32,904 nucleotides of DNA from Myxococcales bacterium (GCA_005779305.1 SXJR01000573.1:1-32904), one strand, 5' to 3'. Shown: positions 6,955 to 15,432, numbered from the stretch's first letter. Notes: a model not told the origin generated them from the sequence alone. A program made the numbers and translations.

Positions 6955-8769
6955 CTAGAACGCCTCGTCACTCATCTCCATCAGCGCCAGGTCGCCCTTC
7001 TCGATGATGCGGCGGCTGGCGCCGAGGCCGGGCAGGATCTCCTTGCAGTAGAAGCGCGCGGCCGCGACCTTGCCGTCGTAGAAGGGCCGCTCGCGCTCGG
7101 GCGCGGCGTCGCGCCTGTCCAGCGCCACCTGGGCGTTGACGAGGAGCCGCCAGCCGATCACGAGCTCGGCCAGCGCGAACAGGATGCGGTTGCCGTGCAG
7201 GCCGACGTGGTACGGCGACTGGCCGACCTTGCCCATCATGCCCATGAAGATGGCTGCGACCTCGTTCACCGCCTGCTCGAGCGCCGCCTTCTCGGCGGCG
7301 AGCGCCTCGGGCAGGCCCTTGGCGGTGGCCTGGATGTCGGCCACCAGCGCCTGCAACGTCGCGCCGCGATCGCGCGCCACCTTGCGGAAGAAGAGATCGA
7401 GCGCCTGGATGTGGGTGGTGCCCTCGTAGAGCGTGTCGATCTTCTGATCGCGGATGTACTGCTCGATCGGATAGTCCTGGCAGTAGCCCGAGCCGCCGAA
7501 GCACTGCAGGCTCACGCTCAGGAGCTCGTAGACCTTCTCCGACGAGTAGCCCTTCACCAGCGGCAGCAGCAGATCGTTGCGGCGATCGAGCTCCTTGGCG
7601 GCCTCGGTGCCGTAGCCGCCGGCCAGGAAGACCTGGTCCTGGATGTGGGCGGTGTAGAGCACCAGCGCGCGCAGGCCCTCGGCGAACGCTTTCTGCAGCA
7701 TCAGCATGCGGCGCACGTCGGGGTGGCGGATGATCTCCACCCGCGGCGCGCTCTTGTCGCCGGCGCGGGCCAGGTCGGAGCCCTGCTTGCGGAGGCGGGT
7801 GTAGGCCAGGGCGTTGGCGTACGCGGTCGAGAGCGACGCCATCGACTTGGTGCCGACGCCCATGCGCGCGTACTCGATGATGTGGAACATCTGGGCGATG
7901 CCCTCGTGGACCTCGCCGACCAGGAGGCCACGGCACGGCGCCTGTGCGCCCAGGGTCAGCTCGCACGTGGCCGAGGCCTTGATGCCCATCGTGTGCTCGA
8001 CCTGGGTCACGACCGCGCCGTTGCGCGCGCCCAGCGAGCCGTCGGCCTCGACCCAGAACTTGGGCACGATGAACATCGACAGGCCCTTGGTGCCGGGGCC
8101 ATGGCCCTCGGGTCGGGCCAGGACCATGTGCACGATGTTCTCGGGCTGATCGAAGTCGCCGTTGGTGATGAAGCGCTTCACGCCCTCGAGCAGGTACTCG
8201 TCGCCGGCGACATGGGTCGCCGTGGGGGTGCCGGCGCCGCCATCCGAGCCCGCGTCGGGCTCGGTCAGCACCATGGTGCCGCCCCAGTGCTTCTCGAGGA
8301 TGTTGTTCAGGTAGCGCTGCTTCTGGGACGCGGTGCCGAGCTCCTCGATCACCTTGGCGTGGAAGTTCCCCAGGATGTAGAAGGTGATCGACGGGTTGGC
8401 GCCGGCCATCAGCTCGAACGCGGCCCACGCCACCGTCGGCGGCGCTCCGTAGCCGCCCAGGCTCTCGGGCAGCTCGAGCTTGTTCCAGCCGTCGCGGTAA
8501 TAGGCGTCGAGGGCCGAGGTCAGGCTCTTCGGCAGGGTGACGTTGCCGGCGCCGTCGAAGGACACGCCCTGGCGGTCACCGTCGACGAACGCGGCCGCGA
8601 AGTGCTCCTGCACGAAGTCGCACAGGCCGGTGAGCGACTCCCGAGCGGCGTCGGCGTCGAGGGCCTGGAACGGCCCCTGGCCGAGGACGGTGCGCCCGAT
8701 GTCGAGCACCTCGAACAGGTTGAAGAAGATGTCGCGGAGGTTGGGTTGGTAATGACCGGCGGTCGCCAT
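6955..8769 (-). CDS. Acyl-CoA dehydrogenase
   Basis: 604-aa flavoprotein of the long acyl-CoA dehydrogenase type that oxidises acyl-CoA to trans-2-enoyl-CoA in the cytoplasm. An N-terminal helical domain leads into the beta domain with MVLTEPDAGSD (about 166-176) and KRFITNGD. The C-terminal domain contains CFGGSGYCQDYPIEQYIRD and LYEGTTHIQALDL, where Glu449 is the expected catalytic base. A further C-terminal helical extension of about 130 residues is seen in the DmdC/FadE-like subgroup, which explains the length above the usual 380 aa. ATG at 8769 directly begins the conserved region. No other beta-oxidation gene adjoins, so chain-length preference is unknown. Confidence 0.92.
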   Translation of the reverse strand: MATAGHYQPNLRDIFFNLFEVLDIGRTVLGQGPFQALDADAARESLTGLCDFVQEHFAAAFVDGDRQGVSFDGAGNVTLPKSLTSALDAYYRDGWNKLELPESLGGYGAPPTVAWAAFELMAGANPSITFYILGNFHAKVIEELGTASQKQRYLNNILEKHWGGTMVLTEPDAGSDGGAGTPTATHVAGDEYLLEGVKRFITNGDFDQPENIVHMVLARPEGHGPGTKGLSMFIVPKFWVEADGSLGARNGAVVTQVEHTMGIKASATCELTLGAQAPCRGLLVGEVHEGIAQMFHIIEYARMGVGTKSMASLSTAYANALAYTRLRKQGSDLARAGDKSAPRVEIIRHPDVRRMLMLQKAFAEGLRALVLYTAHIQDQVFLAGGYGTEAAKELDRRNDLLLPLVKGYSSEKVYELLSVSLQCFGGSGYCQDYPIEQYIRDQKIDTLYEGTTHIQALDLFFRKVARDRGATLQALVADIQATAKGLPEALAAEKAALEQAVNEVAAIFMGMMGKVGQSPYHVGLHGNRILFALAELVIGWRLLVNAQVALDRRDAAPERERPFYDGKVAAARFYCKEILPGLGASRRIIEKGDLALMEMSDEAF

Positions 8770-8794
8770 GGGCGGCCGCAGTTTACAGCCGAGG

Positions 8795-9625
8795 TCAGTT
8801 CACCGGACAGAGCACGGTGTCGCGGATCAGCTGCTGGGCATTCAGCGTGGTGGTGAAGCCGGCCGCGCGCGCGACGAACGACGAGGTGCGGCGCCAGCAA
8901 GCGTTGGCCCCGACCAGGCCGGTGAGGACCATCGAGCGCTGGCCCGAGCGGATGTCCTGCGCGGTCACCTGCTGATCGGAGCCGATACACGAGAAGCTCG
9001 CGGTGGCGCAGTCGCTGTTGTAGCTGCCCGCCGGCAAGCCCGTCGTCGCGCCGGCCGCGATGGCGAACATGGTCGGCACGCAGGTGCCGCCGGCGTCGCG
9101 CAGCTCGATGCGAACCGCGGTGATGCCAGCGCCACCGGGCATGGCACCGCAGTTGTCGCTGCCGGTGCCGGGTGTGGTGATGTTGAAGGCGAGGTCGCCG
9201 TGGGGATCGACGTCGAAGGCGACCGGATCGACGGCGACGACGGCGCCGGTGGTGACCCGCACGGCGAGGCGTCGGACCGGTCCATTCAGGGTGCCGCCCG
9301 AGCCCTCGAGCGACAGCTCGAGATCGTACTCGCCGGGTGGGAGCAGGCGCGACGTGCCCACGGCGCTGCCGCAGCTGAACGAGTCGACCACGCCGAAGAC
9401 CGCGCCGACCGGCACGATCTCGACGGTGACCGACGAACCGGCGATCTCGGCGCAGGTGATGGGCGCGCCCTGGTGGCCGACCGTCCACGAGACCATGAGC
9501 TGGCCCGGGGCGGGCGCGTCGGTGGGCGGGCGCGCATCGGGGAGGCCCACGTCGTCACTGCACGACCCGCCGGTGATCACGAAAGCGCCTGCGGCCAGGA
9601 ACGTCCCCAACGTCCGTTTCATCAC
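8795..9625 (-). CDS. Putative lipoprotein, beta-rich, unknown function
   Basis: 276 aa beginning MMKRTLGTFLAAGAFVITGGSC, a lipoprotein-type signal with Cys22. The residue at -3 is Gly, so the lipobox is weak. After a Pro/Asp-rich linker (DVGLPDARPPTDAP) typical of myxobacterial lipoproteins, the protein has two beta-rich, Ig/CNA-like halves with several cysteines (CAEI, SCGSAV, DNCGAM, TCVP, CATASFSC), suggesting disulfides outside the cytoplasm. No enzyme motif is seen. Starts at 9625 or 9622 are equivalent. It lies 25 bp upstream of the acyl-CoA dehydrogenase in the same direction, but the products do not look functionally related. Confidence 0.7.
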   Translation of the reverse strand: MMKRTLGTFLAAGAFVITGGSCSDDVGLPDARPPTDAPAPGQLMVSWTVGHQGAPITCAEIAGSSVTVEIVPVGAVFGVVDSFSCGSAVGTSRLLPPGEYDLELSLEGSGGTLNGPVRRLAVRVTTGAVVAVDPVAFDVDPHGDLAFNITTPGTGSDNCGAMPGGAGITAVRIELRDAGGTCVPTMFAIAAGATTGLPAGSYNSDCATASFSCIGSDQQVTAQDIRSGQRSMVLTGLVGANACWRRTSSFVARAAGFTTTLNAQQLIRDTVLCPVN

Positions 9626-9661
9626 CCCCCAGTCTACAGGAGGCTCGCGGCCCGCACGTCC

Positions 9662-10129
9662 CTAGATGCGCTTCTCGAAGCAGACGAAGTGACATGCGCG
9701 ACGGGGTGGCCGGTGATCGTAGGGAGCCGTCCCCACCTCGCGGTACCCGAGGCTGCGGTACCAGGAGCCCAGCTCCTCGCGTAGGTTGACGACGTCGAGG
9801 GTCACGACCGAGCACCCGAGCGCGGCGGACATCGCCTCGACCACGGCGACCAGGCGGTGACCGAGACCACGGCCCTGGAGCTCGGGCGCCACCGACAACA
9901 TCGACAGCCGGCCGCGACCGTCCTCCACGCGTACGTGCACCGCCGCGGCGAGCTCGCCGTCGACGCCGTCGAGCACCAGGAACTGGCCCTCTTCGGCGAG
10001 CCGTGCCACCTCGACCAGGCCAGTGCGATCACCGTCGACGAAGAAGGCCTCGACCTCGTAGGCGCGATTCACCAGCCGGCACAGGGCCGGCAGGTCGGCC
10101 ACGCCGGCGCGGCGCACGCTCGGCGCCAT
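9662..10129 (-). CDS. GNAT-family N-acetyltransferase
   Basis: About 155 aa from the ATG at 10129, immediately before the conserved VRRAGVADLPAL strand. The acetyl-CoA-binding motif is clear: MLSVAPELQGRGLGHRLV (V-x-P-x-xQ/R-G-x-G), followed by the amphipathic helix and a C-terminal WYRSLGYREVGT, typical of motif B. The acceptor is unknown (amino acid, amine, peptide or antibiotic are all possible). The frame stays open upstream to an ATG at 10186 and a TTG at 10216 with GGGAGAGG before it, so the protein could be up to 184 aa. Confidence 0.82.
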   Translation of the reverse strand: MAPSVRRAGVADLPALCRLVNRAYEVEAFFVDGDRTGLVEVARLAEEGQFLVLDGVDGELAAAVHVRVEDGRGRLSMLSVAPELQGRGLGHRLVAVVEAMSAALGCSVVTLDVVNLREELGSWYRSLGYREVGTAPYDHRPPRRACHFVCFEKRI

Positions 10130-10285
10130 CGGCCCGGCTCGAAACTCGTCCCGCGCGTTCGTGGTCGATGCGATCGCGAGCCCCATGAGCCCGTACCTAC
10201 CACGAACCCCCGACAACCTCTCCCCCGTCTCTGCCTCCCCCTCCCTCTCCCTCTCCCTTGCCCTTCTACGCTCTGGTCTCTTCTC

Positions 10286-11326
10286 TCAGCACCCCGTCAC
10301 CGTCCTCACCGTCGCCGGCGCCCCGACCATCCCCGGCGTCCACCACATCTCCATCCCGACCTCCCCGCTCAGCCACCTCCGGAACCACGCCGCCGTCACC
10401 CGCCGGGTGATGCCGTGAACCACCGCATCGGCGGTCTGCCCGCTGCTGCACGCCAGACAGGCCAGCCCGCAGTTCGCGCGGTCGCCGATCCAGTCCATGT
10501 GATCGGCCATCGCGATCGTGACCTCGACCGCGGCCGGCACCTCGCACGCCGCGGTGAAGTACCGCTGGTAGTTGTCGGCCGACGGTGCGCACCCCGTGTC
10601 GGTCAGCTGGCCGAGCACGGCCAGCGGCACCCGCAGGTTACCCATCATCTCGGGCGCGACCGACATCGAGCCGTCGTTGCCGAACGGCGGCAGCGCGTCG
10701 ACCGGATCCCAGCCGACCACCGCCTTGATGCGGCTGTCGAGGATGGCGGCGTTGATGCTGACCTTGCCGCCCAGCGAGTGACCGGCGACGCCGATGGCGG
10801 CGCCGTCGATCCGCGTCGCCAGGCCGCTGCCCGACGACAGCGCCCAGTCGATGACCTTGCCGACTTCGCGGGCCTTGTCCTGGTGGTTGCCCGACGCCGC
10901 GTAGTCGCGGGTGATGCACACGTGCCCCCAGGTGGCCAGGTGCTCGCAGAAGATGCGGTACTGGGAGCGGGCGAGCTGGAAGCCCGGCGACACCACGATC
11001 AACGGGAACGGGCCGGGGGCCGGGGTGGCGCCGCCGCTCGACGGCGAGTACACGGTGCCAGCGACGCTCGCGCCACTGCCGAGCGTGATGGTCACCGTGG
11101 CCTGGGTGTGCACCTGCCACGAGCCGGGCCCGCCCGGATCGGCAGTGCTCACCGGCGCGTCGATCGAGATCGCGCCGTCCCCGCCGCCGCCAGGGGCGTC
11201 GATGGCGCCGGTGGTGGCGTCCGGATCGGCGATACCATCGTCGTCGCCGCCGCCGCCGCCGCTGCATGCGGCGAGCGCGAAGGCGACCAGCACCGACGAT
11301 CGTGGCGTGGGCCGCGGCCGGGTCAT
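10286..11326 (-). CDS. Alpha/beta-hydrolase lipoprotein (secreted esterase-like)
   Basis: 346 aa with signal and lipobox ALAAC (Cys21), then a Gly/Asp-rich linker. The enzyme domain (about 70-340) has VSPGFQ at the oxyanion-strand position, the nucleophile elbow GHSLGG (Ser184), acidic candidates in GWDPVD (Asp207/Asp210) and a late His in ADHMDW (His276), completing a plausible Ser-Asp-His triad. Overall layout resembles the chlorophyllase/PAF-acetylhydrolase/cutinase-like group of secreted esterases; the true substrate is unknown. Several cysteines (CEHL, TGCAP, CEVP, CGLACLACS) suggest disulfides. The ATG overlaps the upstream MerR stop by four bases, so the two are co-translated and the regulator may control this enzyme. 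Confidence 0.82.
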   Translation of the reverse strand: MTRPRPTPRSSVLVAFALAACSGGGGGDDDGIADPDATTGAIDAPGGGGDGAISIDAPVSTADPGGPGSWQVHTQATVTITLGSGASVAGTVYSPSSGGATPAPGPFPLIVVSPGFQLARSQYRIFCEHLATWGHVCITRDYAASGNHQDKAREVGKVIDWALSSGSGLATRIDGAAIGVAGHSLGGKVSINAAILDSRIKAVVGWDPVDALPPFGNDGSMSVAPEMMGNLRVPLAVLGQLTDTGCAPSADNYQRYFTAACEVPAAVEVTIAMADHMDWIGDRANCGLACLACSSGQTADAVVHGITRRVTAAWFRRWLSGEVGMEMWWTPGMVGAPATVRTVTGC

Positions 11327-12177
11327 GGCTTGGGCGCTCCTGCGGCGTTTCGCAGCTCGGGGATGACCAGCTTGGCGCGCATGGCCACGACCAGGCGCTC
11401 GCCCAGGCGCGTGGCGTCGCGCGCGATCTCGTCGAGCGGCTTGGGCGGCAGGATCGAGCCGGCCAGCACGCGCCGGCGGAACAGCTCGATCTCGACTCGC
11501 ACCAGCGTGCGCACGGCGGCGGCGTAGGGCTCGAGGATCGGCATGGGAAACAGATCGCCCATGCCCTGCTTGCGGACCTCGTCGATGACCTCGAGGATCT
11601 CGAGATCGGCGCCGACGTAGAGCGGCTCGCCGCCGGCGACCGGGGTGCCCTCGACCAGGCCGCTCGCCGCCAGGTCGTCGAGCTCCTGGGCAGAGATGTC
11701 GAGGGTGGACAGGACCGCGCTGCGGGTCCGCGCCGGGCCGGCGTCGCGGCCCCGCACCGCCTGGGCGTCACGGGCGCCGGCTTTGATCGCCGGCTCGAGG
11801 TCGCCGAGGTGGCGACGCAGCGTCTCCTCGGCGTCCGCGCGCAGCGCCGCCGACGGCGGCGGCTCGAGCAGGTCGGCGATGAGCTTGAGGGGCAGGAAGC
11901 GCCGGCTCTGGAGATCCTTGATCACGCGCACGCGGTCGGCGAGGCGCGGATCGTAGTAGGCCATGGTCCGGCTGGTCCGGGCCTCGGCGCGCGGCAGAAG
12001 CCCCTCGCGCATGTAGTGCTTGATGGTCGGCGCCGCCACGCCAGCCAGGCGGGCGAGGTCCGAGATGCGGACAAGGCCGGTCCGGACCGCTGTCGACGCG
12101 CCCCGACGCAGGGTTGTGGCCCGGCCGGCGCGCCGGGGAGTCGGAGTCGGGGGAGCTTTGACGCGTGACCGGGCCAC
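11323..12177 (-). CDS. MerR-family transcriptional regulator
   Basis: 284 aa. After an Arg/Thr-rich tail (1-30), a MerR winged helix-turn-helix spans about 36-108: VRISDLARLAGVAAPTIKHY, EGLLP, AYYDPRLADRVRVIKDLQ and LPLKLIADLLE. The second half is helical and has no conserved metal-binding Cys pattern, so the signal is more likely organic or a protein partner. The stop overlaps the start of the hydrolase lipoprotein (ATGA), making it the first gene of a two-gene operon. It may autoregulate the pair, as MerR genes often do; no operator was identified with confidence. Confidence 0.88.
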   Translation of the reverse strand: MARSRVKAPPTPTPRRAGRATTLRRGASTAVRTGLVRISDLARLAGVAAPTIKHYMREGLLPRAEARTSRTMAYYDPRLADRVRVIKDLQSRRFLPLKLIADLLEPPPSAALRADAEETLRRHLGDLEPAIKAGARDAQAVRGRDAGPARTRSAVLSTLDISAQELDDLAASGLVEGTPVAGGEPLYVGADLEILEVIDEVRKQGMGDLFPMPILEPYAAAVRTLVRVEIELFRRRVLAGSILPPKPLDEIARDATRLGERLVVAMRAKLVIPELRNAAGAPKP

Positions 12178-12186
12178 GTTCCGAAC

Positions 12187-12327
12187 CTAGGTCAATTGCC
12201 GTCTCTTGGGAAGTAGGAAGTTTGACTTTCGATTGGCCAGCAGCACGTGCACGACGACGATAACCGTGCCGATCGTGAAGTCGGCCAGCCGGCCCGAGAC
12301 GGTTCCCATCCAGTCGCTCGTGATCAT
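12187..12327 (-). CDS. Possible one-helix membrane peptide (46 aa)
   Basis: An ATG at 12327 has GGAAGGACC just upstream. The 46-aa product has one hydrophobic segment (FTIGTVIVVVHVLLA) followed by a strongly basic tail (NRKSNFLLPKRRQLT), consistent with a cytoplasmic-tail single-pass peptide. Third-position GC is high in the first two thirds and drops in the tail. It lies between the MATE gene and merR in the same direction, and a CGCGGG-CAG-CCCGCG hairpin (12343-12357) sits just upstream. No homologue is recognised; it may be chance. Confidence 0.35.
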   Translation of the reverse strand: MITSDWMGTVSGRLADFTIGTVIVVVHVLLANRKSNFLLPKRRQLT

Positions 12328-12391
12328 CGCAGGTCCTTCCCACGCGGGCAGCCCGCGGCTGCCGAAAGCGGAGTTTGCGCGCTGAACATCG

Positions 12392-13819
12392 TCAGACAGC
12401 CTCGCAGGGCGACGTTTCGCCAGGGTGTCCTGACCGTGAAACGTCAGGAACTTCCACCCGGGTGACCCGGGCGCGGCTGGCTTGCGCCGACACCACCCAT
12501 GCATCGCGCCCGATCCGTCGCCACAGAATTGCAGCGCCGATGAAGATCTCCGCGGTGAGACCGAGCCACCCGCCGGCCGCACCCCACCCGAGGCGGAGTC
12601 CTACCACATAGGCCATGGGCGGGGTGAGCACCCAGGACGTGATCACGCCGACCATGGCCGGATAGACCACGTCGCCGGCGCCGCGCAGCACACCGCGGGC
12701 GATCACGTTGGCGGCATCGGCGACCAGGAACAGCGCCGAGATGCGCACCAGGGTGATGGTGATGTCCTCGAGGGTGCCGCGCCCTCCGCCGAGAACGGCG
12801 GCGAGCGGACCAGCGAGCACGACGAACACCACCGTGCAGATGGCCGTGTACGCGGCACCGAGCGCCAGCGCCCGCCTCGCCAGCGGTTTGACCAGGCCGA
12901 GCCGACCCGCACCGACGGCATTGCCCACCATCACCGACGCCGCCTCGGCCAGCGCGTGGGCCGGCAAGAACGAGACGTGGGTGAGCTGGAGGACGAGCTG
13001 GTGCGCCGCGGCGTCGGTCGCTGACATCTGCGCGATGATCGCGGTGAGCAGGAGGAACGCGCCTACCTCGAGGGTGAACTGGAGACCGGTGGCCGCGCCC
13101 TGCTGCCACAGCGCGCGCGCGTGCCGCGTGCTCCACGCCACGAGCGCGAGTCGGCGACGCATCGGCCAGGCCAGGCGGGCGAGCTCGGTCGCGTTGCCGA
13201 ACACGGTCGCGACGGCGGCGCCGAGCACACCCCAGCCGAGGCCGACGATGAGCACGACGTCGAGCGTGAGGTTGACCAGGTTGCCGGTGAGCGCAGCGCG
13301 CATGGGCGTCCGGCTGTCGCCTTCACCCCAGCGGGTCTCGCGCAGGGCGACGTAGACGAGGAGCATGGGTGCAGCCAGCGCGCGCACCCGCAGGTAGGTC
13401 GCGGCGTGTCCGCCGACCTCGCCGTCGGCGGTGAGCGCGCGCAGGAGCGGCGCCAGACACTCGGCGATGACGAGCGCGACCACACCCAGCCCGAGCGCGA
13501 AGATCACGCCGGTGCCGAGGTAGCGATCGGCCTCGTCGGGGCGGCCGGCGCCGATGGCTTGCGACACCAGGGTCTTGAGCCCGCGCAACACGCCGATGGC
13601 GAAGCAGAGCAGGCCGAACGAGATGGCGCCGGCCAGGCCGACGCCAGCGACCTCGGCGTCGCCGACGCGGGCGACGAACGCGGTGCCGACCAAGGTCATC
13701 GCGCTGTACGACAGCGTCGAGACCGCGATGGGCCACGACATGCGGAGCAGCTCGCGACCGGGTCGGTCGGCCCAGGCGAGGGTGGATGGGTTGCTGGATG
13801 CTGCGGGAAGAGAGCTCAT
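12392..13819 (-). CDS. MATE-family multidrug/cation exporter
   Basis: 475-aa inner-membrane protein with about twelve hydrophobic helices in two similar halves. Typical MATE features include an N-terminal LLRMSWPIAVSTLSYSAMTLVGTAFVARVG, SQAIGAGRPDEA in the first half and the matching VGNAVGAGRLG in the second. Proteins of this family export drugs, metabolites or dyes in exchange for Na+ or H+. The last 40 residues are a polar cytoplasmic tail, longer than usual. ATG at 13819 fits the normal family N-terminus. No biosynthetic enzymes adjoin, so the natural cargo is unknown, although small candidate peptides lie immediately upstream on the opposite strand. Confidence 0.92.
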   Translation of the reverse strand: MSSLPAASSNPSTLAWADRPGRELLRMSWPIAVSTLSYSAMTLVGTAFVARVGDAEVAGVGLAGAISFGLLCFAIGVLRGLKTLVSQAIGAGRPDEADRYLGTGVIFALGLGVVALVIAECLAPLLRALTADGEVGGHAATYLRVRALAAPMLLVYVALRETRWGEGDSRTPMRAALTGNLVNLTLDVVLIVGLGWGVLGAAVATVFGNATELARLAWPMRRRLALVAWSTRHARALWQQGAATGLQFTLEVGAFLLLTAIIAQMSATDAAAHQLVLQLTHVSFLPAHALAEAASVMVGNAVGAGRLGLVKPLARRALALGAAYTAICTVVFVVLAGPLAAVLGGGRGTLEDITITLVRISALFLVADAANVIARGVLRGAGDVVYPAMVGVITSWVLTPPMAYVVGLRLGWGAAGGWLGLTAEIFIGAAILWRRIGRDAWVVSAQASRARVTRVEVPDVSRSGHPGETSPCEAV

Positions 13820-13876
13820 GACACTTCACACCCGGCGCAGCCGCGGGGCTGCGCTTGAACAGGGTTGCGACGGCGG

Positions 13877-13892
13877 GCATTCCGAGGAATGC
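13877..13892. repeat. Short palindrome GCATTCC-GA-GGAATGC
   Basis: A perfect 7-bp inverted repeat with a two-base centre lies in the MATE upstream region and overlaps the ATG of the small plus-strand ORF at 13889. Size and position would suit an operator for the divergent MATE gene or an mRNA hairpin. No protein partner is identified. Confidence 0.4.
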
Positions 13893-14011
13893 GCGACGAC
13901 GACACGACGGCGCCCGTCGACTCGGCCTCGCTCAGGCTCGGCCGGCCAGGGGCGATCGGGGAGGAGCCGCCTGTGGCGGGCCTCGGCTCGATCTACTACG
14001 ACGAGAACTGA
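13889..14011 (+). CDS. Candidate 40-aa peptide
   Basis: ATG-started ORF of 40 codons (MRDDDTTAPVD ... GSIYYDEN). In this frame 38 of 40 third positions are G or C, far above the other frames, which favours coding. It is divergent from the MATE gene and convergent with a minus-strand ORF ending two bases away. Against it, the GAGGA directly abuts the ATG (poor RBS spacing), and bases 13914-13947 match the dispersed TTCGAC/CTCAGG repeat seen elsewhere in the window. No homologue or maturation enzyme is recognised. Confidence 0.35.
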   Translation: MRDDDTTAPVDSASLRLGRPGAIGEEPPVAGLGSIYYDEN

Positions 14012-14012
14012 C

Positions 14013-14252
14013 TCAGAGGATCAGTGCTGTCGCCAGGCTCCCGAGCGCGAGTAGCCACCACAGGCTTCGGCAATCGTCGGCGGCAGGAAGTCCATGCCGG
14101 TGACGTCGACGTAGCGGGGGTTCATGGTGGCGCGCTTCATGGGAGTTTCCGTCGAGGAAGTTGTACTTCTGTTCTGTCACGAGCGTGTACGGATCGTCAA
14201 CGTTCTCGTGTGGCAGGAATCGTTTCGACTTGTCGCGCGTTGTCATCTTCAT
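14013..14252 (-). CDS. Candidate small gene, possibly frameshifted
   Basis: A minus-strand ORF begins MKMTTRDKSKRFLPHENVDDPY with AGAGGG upstream and stays open for 79 codons to a hydrophobic end (SLWWLLALGSLATALIL). From about 14140 the coding bias changes to the +1 frame, where a second ORF (14021-14140, MKRATMNPRYVDVTGMDF..., 39 aa) has nearly perfect G/C third positions. Either two small genes overlap, or one gene of about 75 aa is split by a +1 shift at TCC-C-ATG. The start lies on top of the start of the plus-strand NlpC/P60 gene, which is unusual. Function unknown. Confidence 0.35.
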   Translation of the reverse strand: MKMTTRDKSKRFLPHENVDDPYTLVTEQKYNFLDGNSHEARHHEPPLRRRHRHGLPAADDCRSLWWLLALGSLATALIL

Positions 14253-15417
14253 GCGTCGTGCCCTCTCGATTGCGCTCCTCTCCGCTGCGATTTCCAGCGG
14301 GTGCAGCTCGTCGGCGAGCGGACAGCCGGCGAAGCGCGGCGCGGCCGGCGTGCCGGAGCCCGTGGCTGTCATCACGCCGTTCACCGACGGTGCCGCACCG
14401 GTCGCAGTCGGTCGCACCGATGTCGCAGGGCGGATCGTGGCGGTGCACGTGGTCTCGCGCGTCGGCGCCAGCGGCGCCGCCGACGCCACGCCCAAGCGCG
14501 CGCTCGCGCGCGACCCGGTCACGCTGTTCGCGCTGGTCGAGATCGAGCACGGCGGCAAGCGCTCCTTCTTCAGCGATGCACCGCTGGTGCGCTGGAACAA
14601 GAAGGAGCTGCGCCCGCGTCGGCTGGCCGACGCACCGGCGATGAAGCTGACGTGGTCGAAGATCGAGCCGACCACCAAGGACATGTCGAACACCGCCTCG
14701 GGCGGGTTCCGCTACGAGACCATCCCGTACGAGGCGACGCCGATGACGGCGAGCGGATCAGCGTCCGGCGGCTCCGTCGCCGCCGACGTCCACCCGACGC
14801 TCACGCCCGATCACGGCGACGGTCTGGGCACGATGCGCTACCAGCTCGTGGCCACCCAGGGCGATCGCCACGTGGCCAGCCCCGGTATCGACCGCCGCCG
14901 AGGCCGCGGCTCGGGCGGTCTCTCCGACGACGTTCACCGGGTGTCGCTGCGCAGCGACGATACGTTCCTCGGCATGATGACCGAGATGTACGGCCAGCCC
15001 TACATCTGGGCCTCGGCCGGCGGCACCGATCGCACCCATCAGAGCGAGCGGCTCGAGGGCAGCGACTGCGCCGACCTCATGGTCTACGGCGCGCGTCGCA
15101 CCGGCCTCGACATCCCCTACGGCTGGACCGGCTCGCTGGAGAAGCACGCTCGCGTGCTCGGCAAGGGCACGCTCGCCGACGACGGCGTGTACCGCGACGG
15201 GCGCGGCAACCCGGTCGCGTTCACGCGGCCCGGCGATCTGGTGCTGTTCCCGCGCCATGTCGGCGCGCTCGTCGAGGATCGCGGCACCCGCGGCGTGCTC
15301 GATACCGCGGACGTCATGATCCACACCCTCTTCGACTCGCCCAAGCAGCAGCCGATCGCCGACAGCGGCTACGCCGACAACCCGGTCAAGGTGCTGCGCT
15401 GGAAGGCAACCCGCTGA
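14251..15417 (+). CDS. NlpC/P60-like peptidase, lipoprotein
   Basis: 388 aa from the ATG at 14251. It has a signal sequence (MRRALSIALLSAAISSGC, Cys18) followed by a Ser/Gly linker, so it is probably membrane-anchored outside the cytoplasm. The C-terminal region (about 245-388) fits the NlpC/P60 (C40) fold: YGQPYIWASAGG, EGSDCADLMVYG with Cys273 as nucleophile, and RPGDLVLFPRHVGALVED with His336 as the partner. The family cleaves peptidoglycan stem peptides. The middle 200 residues are beta-like and unassigned. No RBS is clear before 14251; the frame is open upstream to 14161, but the signal peptide supports 14251. Convergent with the DUF1015 gene (15-bp gap). Confidence 0.8.
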   Translation: MRRALSIALLSAAISSGCSSSASGQPAKRGAAGVPEPVAVITPFTDGAAPVAVGRTDVAGRIVAVHVVSRVGASGAADATPKRALARDPVTLFALVEIEHGGKRSFFSDAPLVRWNKKELRPRRLADAPAMKLTWSKIEPTTKDMSNTASGGFRYETIPYEATPMTASGSASGGSVAADVHPTLTPDHGDGLGTMRYQLVATQGDRHVASPGIDRRRGRGSGGLSDDVHRVSLRSDDTFLGMMTEMYGQPYIWASAGGTDRTHQSERLEGSDCADLMVYGARRTGLDIPYGWTGSLEKHARVLGKGTLADDGVYRDGRGNPVAFTRPGDLVLFPRHVGALVEDRGTRGVLDTADVMIHTLFDSPKQQPIADSGYADNPVKVLRWKATR

Positions 15418-15432
15418 GCGGACCCGCCGCGG

